A stretch of DNA of 64,000 nucleotides from Chytridium lagenaria (taxonomy: Eukaryota > Chytridiomycota > Chytridiomycetes > Chytridiales > Chytridiaceae), in the NCBI GenBank assembly GCA_025449115.1, contig JAHLKC010000175.1, positions 1-64,000 of the forward strand, in the 5' to 3' direction. A program made the position numbers and the translations under genes. The notes under the pieces were generated by a model that was not told where the DNA came from, did not search any database, and saw only the letters and a list, made by a program, of their open reading frames with translations. Positions within the stretch are counted from its first letter, which is position 1, and every line of letters starts with the position of its first letter. Shown piece after piece: positions 26,374 through 37,983 of the stretch.

Positions 26374-29300
26374 CTATAAAAACTCCAATGCCTTCTCAAT
26401 AATATGTTCCTCAACATACGTGCCCGATGAACACAGCGACTGTCGTCTCCCTGGTCTCCCCTTAAACACCCTCAACCCCTCCGCCTGTCCACAAATCGCC
26501 ATCAAATCACTCAACGGCGGCGCCTCCGAACTTCCAATCCCCTCGGCCGCCACAGCCGCAGAAGCAACAGCTTCCACAGCCTCCTCCTCAGCCGGATAAA
26601 CCGTCTCCTCAATCGTAACATAAACTCTATCCATCTCAGCCGCGATTCGAGCGTTTTCTTCGTCTTCCTCTTTTTTAATGACACGCTTCGTAATATCCGA
26701 GATAATATTATCGACACTTTCCACAAACTCTGTACACGTGGTTTCTTTTGCAGAAAATTCATACGATATCCCTTCAAATCGTACCGTAACGCGTCCTTCA
26801 CCAACTTTTCGCCACCTTCACGGTTTCCACGACCAATCCAGTATCTCCCCTCCTCGCAAATCCCTCTACAACCGTTCTCAGTACCAGCATCTCCATGGCA
26901 TGACCACTGAAACCTATAAGCGTCTCCCCCGTCACTAACACAACAACAGGCCCAAGCGGTGTTTTGCGGCCCGCCGTTGTCGTCCACCCATAGTCAAAGG
27001 GGAAAGTGGTGACGGGGCAGAGACCATCGAAGACGTCTTCGGGGGAGGTGGTGGTGAGATAGGGAATTGGGGTGATGAGAAGCGCGGATGGGTCGATTTG
27101 ACGTAAACTTAAACGGCGTTCAGAAATCAATATTCGTAATGCCTGTTCAGCTTCCTCCCGCCCCGCACACTCAATCTTGACACACTCCAACCCTTTGTTG
27201 AGTTCCGGCACGTTACTCTCATACCTTGGGGGGACGACAAAGAACGTTGACACGATGCGCAGCACCCATCGCGTTTTCCCCTGAAACGTGATTTCGCCGT
27301 CGCCAAGGACGGCGGGTTTATCGGTTTGTTGCTCGATGGAAAAGTCGGAGAAGGGGGGGATGTAGGCGGCGAATAGGGTTTTTTCTGTACCCCGCATGGT
27401 GATTTCGAGGGTGGAGTGAGGGAGACGGGTGCGGATGCGAAGGATTGAGGGGGCCATGGGGAGCCAGGTCTTTGTGGAGGAGGACCAGCGGTGGGGAATG
27501 CACGTGGGAAGTTCGAGGAGGGGTGGGGGTGTTGGGGTTGGCGGGAGCGAGAGCTCTTTGACCGTGCCGTTCTATAAAAGGATATTAGAAATTTCAGTGG
27601 AGTACTTAAAATAAAGGACGAAACGAAGGTTTGATATGGATTGAGGACGGAGAGGGCAAAATATACCTCGTGGAATTCATACATGGTGGTAGGTTGTGAG
27701 TCATTCAGCGAGTCGTTTGTCATCGAAGGTGAGCGTTCTTTTTGTTGTAGTTGAGTGACCTGGATTCGACCTAAGCATATTTTTGGTCAAGATCTGTAAA
27801 ATCAAGGAAAGAAGGTTACCTGATCCTTTTGACAGAATCTCATCCGCGCATAAATTAAAGGCCTCCACAAACTCCTCCTGACATTTCGCAAACCCCATCC
27901 CCAACGTTCTCAAACACCGCACGAAAGCTAAACAACCCAATATCACACGTATTCTTCTTATCCCACGCCATTTGGGATCGGAGAGCGGACAGGAATTGGT
28001 TCACAGAGCAACGTTCTGATTAGTTTAGGGGGGACGACGGGACTATCTTCATGACGTGTCACGCTCTTTCGACGAGAGGTCTCAGGTTGAGGGGTTTCTT
28101 CAAGTTTAATGAGGAGGAGGATGTCAGAGAGAAGGATGATTTCGAGTTGATCTGAGAGGTGGAGGACGACGGTTGGACGGTGGTTTTGGGTGATGGTTTC
28201 ACGAAAGGCGAGGTGGGCGGAGAGGCGGGAGCGGATTTGATCCGTTCGGGGAAGGTCTAGCGTTAATGGAGAGGAGATTGGGGATGGGGAGTACTTTGTT
28301 GATGGTTCCGCCAGAATCACGACAGCATGCTATAATCGATTATAAGCAGCGATTTCTGGCGTATGAAAAATACCTTTCCGCGTCTTGTCTTGTCAATATA
28401 GGTACACGTGGGCGTCACCACAAACGCTCTTTCTTCCTTCGTCAAAGTATTCCACGCATTCTCCTCTTCATCTTCACATCCCAGTAACGCGTAGACCTTG
28501 AACACAGCACACTTGATTTTTGTATAAGATTCCTCAAGGCCTTCGATGGGTTGAACGCAATAGCTGTTCATCGGAGATGGAGCTAGATATACTGTTGAGG
28601 GAACTGAAGGAGGCGCGTCGACGTTCGGGTTTTTTGGATTTCGGGGGTTCTTCGGGGCTCGGACGGATTGGCGGATGCGCGAAGATAAATCTGGAAATGG
28701 GATCAGGGGGGAAACTTGAAGAATCAAAAGACTTACGTTGAGGTATGTGCGCAATTTGATGGCCAATAGGAAGGAGGTTTTTTATGCAAAGAAAGATACT
28801 CTGCAATGAACTTTAGTCTGGGAATGTATGGTAATGATTTTACCTGAACGTGCACTACGCTTTTAGGCTCAGAGTTTACTAAAGCCAATAGAATGCATGG
28901 TTTTCGCCCCAGAAGTCCGAAAATAAAGACACCAAAATGGACATATTCTTTCAGCACAGTTAGAATAGCTTTTTGCCGTTTCTTCGACTCACATCACATA
29001 CTCCCACCAAGAGGCTCATTCTTTCGGAATCAAAGGGAATGCCAATATCTTGCAGTATCTCCATCTTTGTATCCGCATCTTGGATTATCTCGCCAAGTAC
29101 TTTAAGCGATGAATTTCTTGGATGCATTGTCTGTAGAGTTTCCACATCCTGCAATGTCCTCAGAATTTCTGTTATATTTATCCACCACATACTGTTTTTG
29201 CGTCACGTAAAACGTTGACCCAGTTCCAAGGCCTTTTCTTCGCATTCAGTCTTAAACTTAAGCAGAACGCTGGGCCATGGCCCGTGGACTATTTTACTAG

Positions 29301-29661
29301 TCGCAAACGGTTTGAGAACTTCAGGGACTTCTTCGGCTTTCTGTAATTATTATTAAGACCAAGCTGTAAATGAATGTTGCCATTTACCTTTGTAAAAAGT
29401 TTATCAATACTTCGTTTAAAGTTCGGGATAACGGATTTGATAAAGTCAACGCTCTGTTAAAGGGTTATTTTTTTGTTGACTGAGTGATGGTTAAGACTTT
29501 ACCTTTGATCGTCGAGAAACAGATGCTTCCTGAGGTCTATCGTCCGACGCTTTAAAGAACATTTTCGCGAGCATTGGGCGAGGTCTCCTCCCAGATGCTG
29601 AGGGTGATCCTTCAGCATCTGATGCGGGCTGCCTTCCTCTTGGTGATCCACTTGAAAACAT
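26374..29661 (-). CDS. Long multi-exon protein of unknown function
   Basis: I do not recognise this protein. A chain of open exons on minus runs from a start at 29661 (MFSSGSPRGRQPASDAEGSP, a Ser/Arg/Pro-rich disordered lead) through helical exons: SVDFIKSVIPNFKRSIDKLF, ALELGQQILRTLQDVETLQT, LGEIIQDADTKMEILQDIGI, then LKEYVHFGVFIFGLLGRKPC. Later exons have EESYTKIKCAVFKVYALLGC and a PH-like strand pattern (PTVVLHLSDQLEIILLSDIL), then FAKCQEEFVEAFNLCADEIL. The last large exons contain GDGEITFQGKTRWVLRIVST and a Glu/Ala-rich segment, ending VEEHIIEKALEFL at 26374. Treating it as one gene rests on continuous orientation and plausible 40-50-nt introns; it could be two genes split near 27720. It may be membrane-associated via the PH-like part; function unknown. 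Confidence 0.5.
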
Positions 29662-30256
29662 TGGTGTTATGAGCAGTGTTTGTTGTTTTGTTCGAACGCA
29701 AATGAAGCTGACAAGTCTGAGTACTATTATCAGCAATAATACTTTCAATAATTTTGAGGCATATTACTGCATCAAAAGTTCACATTATGAATATGCACTG
29801 CAAATGAAAGCGTAAAAGAATATCGTAATTCGTCCACAAGAGTAGACGCACATTCTTTTATGGTTATGCTATTACGTGCATTCGTTATTTTATTTTTAAT
29901 AAAGACGAGGGAGCATCAAAGATCAGTGTTCAAAAGTCGCTATCCCATACACACTCGAGTAATATCTTTGACATCAGAATTCTATCGCTATAGTCAGAAC
30001 ACATAGGGATCTCACTTGAACTAGGTAGAGCGTCGACTTCTGTTCCATCAAAAAAATATTCAGAATCCAATAACGTTACACAAATATTCATAGGTGAAAT
30101 ATGGGCAATGTGAGTGACAACTCTCAGTCAAGCTTACTGCTCTGTCTCTGCGTCTCTCAAACAGCGTAATCCTTTTGCGAGTATGCGTTGTGAGAGCAGG
30201 AGATTGGGATGAGCCTTTACTCTTCGAATTCACTAATCCCGTTACATCCAAAACTC
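29662..30256. promoter_or_regulatory. Divergent upstream region (unknown gene / SKI8)
   Basis: 595 bp between divergent starts at 29661 (minus) and 30257 (plus). AT-rich; no motif recognised. Confidence 0.35.
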
Positions 30257-31685
30257 ATGCCGCATTCATTTCAAAACTACCAGTTTACAACGTTAAAAGT
30301 CGTCAAGGACGGTAAGGGCTTTCTTTCATCGCTTAATGCAGACAATTTGGTATGCTATCGTACCATCGTGTTATTGTTTATCAATGCTAAAACCATTGCA
30401 ATTTCCAGCCCATGATGACGGCATTTGGTCTGTGGCTTGGACGAAACGGGGAAACAAGATTCTCACCGGATCCGTTGACGAAACCGTAAAACTTTGGTAT
30501 AAACATATCCATACTTCTAATTGTAGTTAAATTAGTTCACTCATTGAGTTTAACATTTTTTTTAAAGGCATGGGGAAGCGGTTACAAACACGCATACTTT
30601 TGACGGACATCAGCTCGGAGTCGTATCCGTAGACGCCAGCCCATCTGGTCAATGTAAGACATATCTTTTAAACGCCAATTAACTGATCATTCATAGTTGG
30701 AATCTCTACATCTCTTGACAGTCAAATACGTATCTGGGATCTTGCTACTCACAACCTCGTTAGAACCATTGATGCTGGCCCAGGTACTCCACCTCCCGTT
30801 CGCATTTTTAAATATAACCTTGAAACCAGTCGAAGCATGGACAGCCGCCTTTTCTCCAGATGGACGTCAAATTATTGCCGGTACCCACTCCGGTCTCGTC
30901 AACGTTTGGACGGTCGAGACTGGTGAAAAAGAAAAACCTTTGGAAACCAGGGGGAAATTCGTCATGTCCGTCGCATATGTAAGCTCACATCTTTTTTTAT
31001 GTCTCGTTAAATGCTTTTACTAGAGCCCTAATGGCATGTACATTGCGTCCGGCGCAGAAAACGGATCTATCCACATTTTTGACGTACCTACACAAAAACT
31101 CCTTCACTCTTTACCCGGTACACCTTAGCTTTTTTGTAGAGATACTGACTCCTTGCTAGGTCACGCTCAACCTGTGAGATCGTTAGCATTCTCCCCAGAT
31201 TCCTCTACCCTCATCACAGCGTCTGACGATAAGCGAATTAACATGTACGACGTGTAAAGTAAACCTCCTACCCACTATCGTCAATACTGACTATTCCACA
31301 AAGTCACCATGCTAGCTGTTTGGCAACGCTATCAGGCCATCAATCTTGGGTTCTCTCCGTCGCGTTCAGCCCCGATACCAACCATTTTGCTTCAGGGTAA
31401 AATCCTTTCGTTTTATTTATTTGAACGCATTTTGACCGTGTTTTCATATCGTTGTCCTTAGTTCAAGTGATCGTAAAGTAAAGATCTGGGATGCCAATTC
31501 TCGTCAATGCGTCCACACCTTCGACGACCACACTGACCAAGTCTGGGGTGTCACCTACAACGACGAAGGCACGCGTCCTCGCATCCGTCTCAGACGACAA
31601 GTCACTGGTAGTTTTACCAAGTCGGAAACTAAACAGTACTCTCCGGCTTTCTTCAATAACGGCATTAGCTGCCACCACAAAATAA
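30257..31685 (+). CDS. SKI8: WD40 protein SKI8/WDR61
   Basis: Scaffold of the Ski complex (cytoplasmic 3'-5' mRNA decay); the WDR61 orthologue is also in Paf1C. The start at 30257 gives [18 protein letters not shown], then an intron, then [20 protein letters not shown]. Seven WD repeats follow across short exons: [116 protein letters not shown] and [19 protein letters not shown]. Blade order and wording match WDR61. At about 31564-31572 the frame shifts by one base into [12 protein letters not shown], most likely a consensus error. The exact C-terminus is uncertain; an extra intron and end near 31721 are possible. Confidence 0.87.
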
Positions 31686-31884
31686 GATGAATATATATAT
31701 TACGAAATGGATGGAACTTAAACCCATGCATGATGGTGTCTGGATACATGTCTTTATTTTTTAGTGTGAATCATCCACATTTGTGCGGTGATCAGTGACA
31801 ACGTGGTGAAGCCATGCACCAAAAACTTCAAAAATTAACCCATTCAAACCATTACCCCACTTACCTCTCTCTTCCATAAAGACA

Positions 31885-32672
31885 ATGACCCTCAAACTCT
31901 ACGACATCATCTTCGATCATGACACTCACGATCCCTACTACCGCTCCCCAAACCCCTGGAAGATTCGCTTGGCTCTCTTACAGAAAGGTCTCCCTTTTGA
32001 AACAATCGAAGTCACCCACATTGACATCAGCACCACCCTCACCGCTCGGTACGGAAAAAGAGCCACATGCCCCGCCCTCGAACTCGAAGACGGCACCCTC
32101 CTCTGTGACTCATACCACATTGCCGAATACCTGGAAGAAAATTATCCCACACCCCATCCATCTTCACAGGCAACACCGTTATTCCCCCTACCGGCAGCCG
32201 AAATCACACTCGGAAAAGCATTCTCAAGACTCGTCGATCTCGGACTCGGTGACTCTGATCCGCAATGGGCGGTCTGGCTTGAACTCATCCTCCCCGATCT
32301 CATCGCCGCCGCACCCCATGTCCACACCAAACCACGCCTATCTCACCTCCGACGCGAAATGGGGGCCAGGAGGGTACAAGGCCATGACCGACAAAGCGTT
32401 GGAACGAGACGCGCTTTTAGAACGCGCGAAGTTGAACATTTTACCGATCGCTGCTGTGTTGAGGGAACGTCCGGGGGAGTTTTTGCAGGGACGAGAACCG
32501 GGGTTCACGGATTTTGTGGTGTTTGGACGATATGCTATGTGTAGAAATTGTAACCCTGGATTGGCGAAAGCAGGTGTGGGAGGATTCGGCGGTGGAGATT
32601 ATGGAATGGGTGGAGAGAATGGTGGAGAGGTTTCCGGAGATCAGGGGTCATTTGAGGCCGTATGATTTGTAA
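31885..32672 (+). CDS. Glutathione S-transferase-like protein, copy 1 (frame-broken)
   Basis: Starts at 31885: MTLKLYDIIFDHDTHDPYYR, then SPNPWKIRLALLQKGLPFET, a thioredoxin-fold N-domain of the fungal FuA/ustS/beta-etherase (LigE-like) type, then CPALELEDGTLLCDSYHIAE. The helical C-domain has EITLGKAFSRLVDLGLGDSD, LERDALLERAKLNILPIAAV and LQGREPGFTDFVVFGRYAMC, and by homology ends VERMVERFPEIRGHLRPYDL at 32672. Two one-base surpluses are needed, near 32306-32312 and near 32571-32575. Protein homology is excellent across both, so either the consensus is wrong or decay is very recent. It probably conjugates or reduces small electrophiles; substrate unknown. Convergent with a close paralogue. 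Confidence 0.75.
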
Positions 32673-33123
32673 GCGAGTTGCTTATAGCCTTGTAAATTTA
32701 TGTTAAGTGTGGTATGGTTGTTGTCGTTGAAACATGATGAACTGAAGGCCTCCTCAAGCAATAAATGTATTACTTTTCCACAAAATAATCGGAAGAAACG
32801 TGTAAAGCATAACAATTGCTTTCCATATTATCCTTGTGAAGAAACCAGAAAACGGAAGATGTGGTTTGGAGCTTATAAGGCGTTGTAAAATGAAACTGAT
32901 GAGGTTTGTGAATGAGCGCTGTGGGTTTAAATGGGGCTCAGCAGCAATCTAAATACCCTATTTGTTTTAGTTAAAAAGTATGAAGCGAGTCATGGGCGGG
33001 TACCTAACTAAATACATGAGCTTATGAACGTGGCCTTTAAATTTAAAGTTCCTCAGGGCGAAGGCAAGGATAAGGGGAAGTTGTGTTTGCAGAAGTCGTG
33101 AAGTTATTATTGTTAAAAGTAGT
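32673..33123. other. Intergenic between convergent GST copies
   Basis: No gene recognised. AT-rich spacer with a short open frame at 32700-32888 of no visible content. Confidence 0.5.
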
Positions 33124-33906
33124 TCAAGTGTCATACGGCCTCAAATGCCCCTTAATCTCCGGAAACCTCTCCACCATTCTCTCCACCCATGCCTTAATCT
33201 CCACCGCCGTATCTTCCCAAACCTCCTTCGCGATCACAGGGTTACAGTTTCCTACACATAGCATACCGTCCAAACACCACAAAATCCGTATATCCCGTTC
33301 CCGTCCCTGCAAAAACTCCCCGCACGTTCCCTCAACACAGCAGCGATCGGTAAAATGTTCAACTTTGCGCGTTCGATAAGCGCGAATCTGTCGGAAGCGG
33401 TTTCCATGATATTCTGCAACTCGGCTTGGCTCCATTTGGATGTGTAGTAGACGTAGTTTTCTGTGCCGGGGACAGGGGAGTTGATGAGTTCTGGGAGAAT
33501 GAGTTCGAGCCATATAGCCCATTGAGGGTCCGAGTCACCGAGACCAACGTCGATGAGCCGTGCATACGCTTTCCCTAACGTGATTTCTGCTTCATTGGGT
33601 GGAATTGTAGTGTTGCCAGTGAATATGGATGGAGTATCGGGATATGTACTCTCAAGGTACTCGGCGATACGGTACGAGTCGCAGATGATGGTGCCATCCT
33701 CGAGTTCTAACGCTGGGCACGTGGCTTTGCTGCCTTTGCGGGTTGAAAGGGAGGTGCTGACTTCCACGTTGGTGAGTTTCGATGGTTTGGAAGGGGATGC
33801 GTTTGTGGAGGAGAGAGAGACGGATCTTCCATGGGTTTGGGGAGCGGTAGAAGGAGCGATCGGGGGAGTCAGGGTCGAAGATGATGTCGTAGAGCTTGAG
33901 AGTCAT
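33124..33906 (-). CDS. Glutathione S-transferase-like protein, copy 2 (frame-broken)
   Basis: Close paralogue of 31885-32672 in opposite orientation. The start at 33906 gives MTLKLYDIIFDPDSPDRSFY, then SPNPWKIRLSLLHKRIPFQT. Homology then continues in other frames: VEVSTSLSTRKGSKATCPAL, DGTIICDSYRIAEYLESTYP, LGKAYARLIDVGLGDSDPQW, then FALIERAKLNILPIAAVLRE, and finally VERMVERFPEIKGHLRPYDT at 33124. Four one-base changes are required: a surplus near 33765, losses near 33317 and 33298, and a surplus near 33252. With four breaks in 780 bp this copy is more likely a pseudogene than copy 1, but consensus error remains possible. Confidence 0.65.
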
Positions 33907-34320
33907 CTTGGGATCAGAGTTGATTTGTCAGCCAGTTTTTCGAGCTTTTACCTACCACACTAGGCGATTTATTAAGAAAAACTGCGCGATACATGCTCAG
34001 CAACGGATAAATAACTTCCGCGTTTTTCTGACCGCGTTTATGGTCAGAAAATCAAAGTTGTATAACGCGGAAAGCACAACGGCTAAAAAAAAAACCAACG
34101 AAATAAAAAGACACAAAAGTAAACCATTAAAAATCAATACATGTACATAAATAAAATCGCGTTGCAGTAGTCCCTTTTTGTGTAAGAAAGGAAAACAGAC
34201 GAATATAGGGAAAAAAGACCATATGTATTCAAACAACGGTGCAATAAATTCTACAAGGGATCATAAATCTAGCAAAAATGGACCTTTCTTCCAATAATTT
34301 ACGAACAGCCACCCCCCTCA
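33907..34320. other. Intergenic, AT-rich
   Basis: Region between GST copy 2 and the 3' end of HK1. No gene or RNA feature recognised. Confidence 0.5.
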
Positions 34321-37300
34321 TCATTTCATCCCATACTCCATCAAAATTCTTTCCGCATCAGCCTTCAAAAATGGTTTTGGCGCCAATGCCGTGAACCCAA
34401 ACTCCCTCTTCAACGTATCCTCCTCCACAAAGCTCGCCGTCACAGCAACAATGGGCATTACTGCATTCTCCTCGTCTTGATCACCCTCTATTGCCCTTAT
34501 CCTTCTCGTCGCCTCAGTCCCATCCATCACAGGCATCTGAAGGTCCATGAATATACCCGTGTATCCTCTCGGTTTCGCTGCAACGCGATCAACGGCTTCT
34601 TGCCCGTTTGTACATTCTTCAATATTGCGTGTCACGCCGGCGCGACGGAGAAGACGGAAGAGGATCTTGCGGTTGATGGAGGAATCATCAGCAATGAGTA
34701 TAGAACGGTTATCAGGCGTCATAACAATTGTGTCCCCAAAGCCTGAAGTATTCGGGTTCGACAATGGTAACGTGGCGTTGCCAGAAACCCTTTGCAGCGA
34801 CGATAATGATGGACTACGGTTACGACAAACAAGACCCGTAATATTTCCGCCGTAATCAGATTTTTCTGCGCTTAAAGTCATAGCCTCAGGCATTAACAGA
34901 TTTGACGCTGCACCATTTAAGGCGCTCGTAGTGGAGTGTAAGGATACAGCCCTTCCCCGCATGGTATTCGTCAATGGACGTAGCGACGGCATAGAAGCAT
35001 CATCCGACAGTAGAGCCCCATTTAAATGGCAATTTCTATCAGCAGAAGGACAAATCTCAACAGAAACGCGGCAATAATTCAATTCTCCACCCGGCAGGGG
35101 TTTATCTTTACTGCAGCACACTGGCTGCGTGCATAACGAAGGACGTTTTATCTTGACAACAACGTGACGACCCTGAGTGGGAGGAGGTTCTTCAGACAGA
35201 TCTGCACAGCGGGCTTGCGGTTCTGATGATGAAGACTTGTTCTGCGAACTAGGGGTAGCCAGGATGGGTTCGCGGTTATTAGGGGGTTTGAGCGATGGCG
35301 ATCGAAATCCGAAAAGTGTACTGCTTTCACGTGCATTTTTTAGGAAAGCCTTCTCAATCGGATGATGCATAGAACAACGGATCAGTTGAGGCGATGACTT
35401 CGGATAGATGCCCATCTCGATATCATTCTGGTTGATAGTGTTCCCAAACTCCGCGTTGATGTCATCATTGCGAGCCACACTACTGGATTCACCAGGATTA
35501 CTATTTTCACATCCATCTGGCACATCACCGCCTTCAGACGCTCCAGGCGTGCACATCACTAAAGGAATTGTGACCAAAAATGTCGAACCCACTCCGCCGT
35601 CCTTAGGTCTCACCTCAATCGTCCCTTTCATAAGATCCACAATCTGCTTGCAAATTGCCAGTCCCAGCCCAGTACCGCTATACTCTTGCGCTGTTTCCAA
35701 ACAGCCCATCTCAAATGGTTTGAATATAATGCCAGCAATGTCAGGCGGTATTCCAGGTCCAGAATCGGTCACTTGAATACAAAACGTGCAGTCATCTTTT
35801 GATCGGCATCTAAAAGATGTTGCAGAAGGTCGACCAGTCATTGTTGGCCACGACGAAGACCTTGCCGTCTTACACCAGACTTCACAATCGATAGAAGCTC
35901 CTTCCGGTGTGACCTTGATGGCATGCGCAAGCAGGTTATTCAAAAGCTGCTTCAACCTCATCTGATCCACCATGAACAGCGATCCTTCCCAAAATTGAGC
36001 CATCTTCACGTGAAGTCCAAATTCCACCCCTCGAATCTTCAAATCTTCACGAGTCTGGAGTGCAACATCTCTGACAATACTAACTACATCAACAGGTTCA
36101 CGTAAAAGGCTAATGTTGCCAACCTCGAATCTCGATGTATCCAAAACGTCGCTTATAATTTGCGACATATACGTCCCAGCGATTGACATGGCTTCGCACA
36201 TTTGGCGCTGTTCTTGCGTCAAAGGCGTCTCTTTCAGAAATATATTGACATTCAGAATGGCGTGGAGGGGGTTGCGAAGCTCATGACAAAGAAACGCCAT
36301 AAAGGCTGACTTTTGATTCGTAGCTCTAATGGCTTCCGTGAGTGCTTTCTGCCGTGACCTGTCAATAACCATCAAGGACAGACTGCTGATCATGACGACC
36401 ATGATTAAGAGCTGGAACCGGAGTAGCAGAACGCCAATGATGACATCATTCTCACGACTTGTAAAAACGATACCAAAAACCCCAGACATTGCCAGAACTA
36501 AGGTACTAGTAGTGAAGCCGACAGTGCCCATCAACATGCCACAGAGGAGAACCAAAGGGAAGGCAATCATGTGTGTCAGGTAGGGTAACGTACTTGGTGC
36601 GGAGAGAAAAATACCATCTTTAGGAAGCAAGGGTGCTGTGAGCTCGAGCAAAAGAATAACAAGAAGACATCCAATGGCCATGATGGCCTTACTGGTGTCC
36701 TTTTTCCCACGAAGCCGAAAATTCCGCCATTCACCCAAACTAAGCATAAAGGGAATGATGGCGAGATGCCCCAGGCAGACCATCATAAACCGTTTAAAAG
36801 CTTCGAAAGAGTACTTCGAAAAGTCGGAATTATTAAAAGAAACAACCATAAGCACTCCTCCCAAAAGCCCAGCAACGGCGGACCCGGTAACGGCGGAAAG
36901 CACAATGACGATAGCGGTTCTTGGATTCGAAAGCTCCTTGAACATAGGGGCAAATCGTCTGATCATCGCATAGATGATAGTGCATTCAGCCGTGTTGAGC
37001 AGCAGAAAGATAGTTGAAATGACAACGGTGAATCTTGAAATGCCAATGGAGAAGTTTGTGGCCATAGCGAGAGGGATGAAAATGAGAGTTTGAAGGAGGT
37101 TCAGTTGGAGTAATGTCCCAACAACAAATCCGTTGGCTGGCCAGAAAGAGGCGTAGTCTTTGATGATAGTCAGCTGAGTGACCTTAGCTATCACAGCATA
37201 AACAAGGGTGGCGGAAGTAGCGATGGCGAAGGACGACGGAAAGTGACGACAGTTGGCATCTAATACCAAAACGCGGCGCTGTAAGCAATCCATGCAAGCT

Positions 37301-37362
37301 TTCAATACTTTAAGGATGGATGCATGTGAGTTTTCAACTTCTACGGCACTCGGATCGACCAT
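34321..37362 (-). CDS. MASE1-like hybrid histidine kinase HK1 (intact)
   Basis: A single uninterrupted frame of 1013 residues. Residues about 45-335 form eight to ten membrane helices with the FWPANGFVVGTLLQLNLLQT signature of a MASE1-like sensor. The histidine kinase core follows: H-box AFLCHELRNPLHAIL (His360), N-box LKQLLNNLLAHAIKV, G1 VTDSGPGIPPD and G2 YSGTGLGLAICKQIV. A disordered Ser/Pro-rich linker of almost 300 residues precedes a C-terminal receiver with ILIADDSSINRKIL, phosphoacceptor Asp940 in GIFMDLQMPVMDG, and the switch residues VAVTAS and APKPF (Lys996). It should autophosphorylate and pass phosphate internally to the receiver, then through an HPt protein. The ligand is unknown. 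The best-preserved member of the local family. Confidence 0.93.
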   Translation of the reverse strand: MVDPSAVEVENSHASILKVLKACMDCLQRRVLVLDANCRHFPSSFAIATSATLVYAVIAKVTQLTIIKDYASFWPANGFVVGTLLQLNLLQTLIFIPLAMATNFSIGISRFTVVISTIFLLLNTAECTIIYAMIRRFAPMFKELSNPRTAIVIVLSAVTGSAVAGLLGGVLMVVSFNNSDFSKYSFEAFKRFMMVCLGHLAIIPFMLSLGEWRNFRLRGKKDTSKAIMAIGCLLVILLLELTAPLLPKDGIFLSAPSTLPYLTHMIAFPLVLLCGMLMGTVGFTTSTLVLAMSGVFGIVFTSRENDVIIGVLLLRFQLLIMVVMISSLSLMVIDRSRQKALTEAIRATNQKSAFMAFLCHELRNPLHAILNVNIFLKETPLTQEQRQMCEAMSIAGTYMSQIISDVLDTSRFEVGNISLLREPVDVVSIVRDVALQTREDLKIRGVEFGLHVKMAQFWEGSLFMVDQMRLKQLLNNLLAHAIKVTPEGASIDCEVWCKTARSSSWPTMTGRPSATSFRCRSKDDCTFCIQVTDSGPGIPPDIAGIIFKPFEMGCLETAQEYSGTGLGLAICKQIVDLMKGTIEVRPKDGGVGSTFLVTIPLVMCTPGASEGGDVPDGCENSNPGESSSVARNDDINAEFGNTINQNDIEMGIYPKSSPQLIRCSMHHPIEKAFLKNARESSTLFGFRSPSLKPPNNREPILATPSSQNKSSSSEPQARCADLSEEPPPTQGRHVVVKIKRPSLCTQPVCCSKDKPLPGGELNYCRVSVEICPSADRNCHLNGALLSDDASMPSLRPLTNTMRGRAVSLHSTTSALNGAASNLLMPEAMTLSAEKSDYGGNITGLVCRNRSPSLSSLQRVSGNATLPLSNPNTSGFGDTIVMTPDNRSILIADDSSINRKILFRLLRRAGVTRNIEECTNGQEAVDRVAAKPRGYTGIFMDLQMPVMDGTEATRRIRAIEGDQDEENAVMPIVAVTASFVEEDTLKREFGFTALAPKPFLKADAERILMEYGMK

Positions 37363-37384
37363 GCTTGAGGCTTTTGCCAGGAAG

Positions 37385-37478
37385 CTGTCTTGCGAGTTTG
37401 ATGATACAACGTTGCTGACACCTGTAGGTTACTGTCTTGCGAGTTTGATGATAGAACGTTTCTGACACCTGTATGTTA
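37385..37478 (+). repeat. 47-bp tandem duplication upstream of HK1
   Basis: Two adjacent copies (37385-37431 and 37432-37478) beginning CTGTCTTGCGAGTTTGATGA, with a few mismatches. They lie 23 bp upstream of the HK1 start codon, in its leader or promoter. Confidence 0.8.
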
Positions 37479-37983
37479 TTATGTAAGATAAGACTTTGCT
37501 CATTAAAACCCACCTTGTAATAACAACCAAAGCTTCAAGCTCTTACGAGCCAAAGGTCAGATTTCTAACCTTTGAAGCTGGCGGATGGGTGGAAGTAACG
37601 GGGTCATTAACAAAGTAGATCGGCGAAACCAACCAAATAAGGAAGAGATCCGAACAGTAGGGTCCAACTCGGAAATAAAGCCGATGCTCAAGACGAAGGT
37701 ATCCAACGTTCGTTAAGGTACTCATGCTGTATCCCAATGACTAGCTCCTTTGTCCAGACCACGCAGAAAGTGGTCTAGAGCTACGCGGGTAAGCCATTTA
37801 ACGTTTTTTTTGAAGGCGCTGATATGCGAATTAGAAGCAATGAACTGCCCCTTCTCCACGGTGGACAAGTTAATATATATTGAAGCCAAAGCACAGCATG
37901 TTAATTATTGAATAGACGCTATATACGGGAACAACCTTCCGAGTAACCGTGGGTTTTAGTTGACAGGAAGACCACCCATATAT
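37479..37983. other. Intergenic
   Basis: No gene recognised between the HK1 upstream repeat and the receiver relic. Confidence 0.45.

Noticed and set aside
29185..29215. In-frame TGA and an apparent 15-nt GT...AG intron in the unknown gene
   Set aside because: A normal 45-nt intron (donor GTTTTACG, acceptor ATAACAG) removes the TGA and keeps the frame, so no ultra-short intron or stop readthrough is needed.
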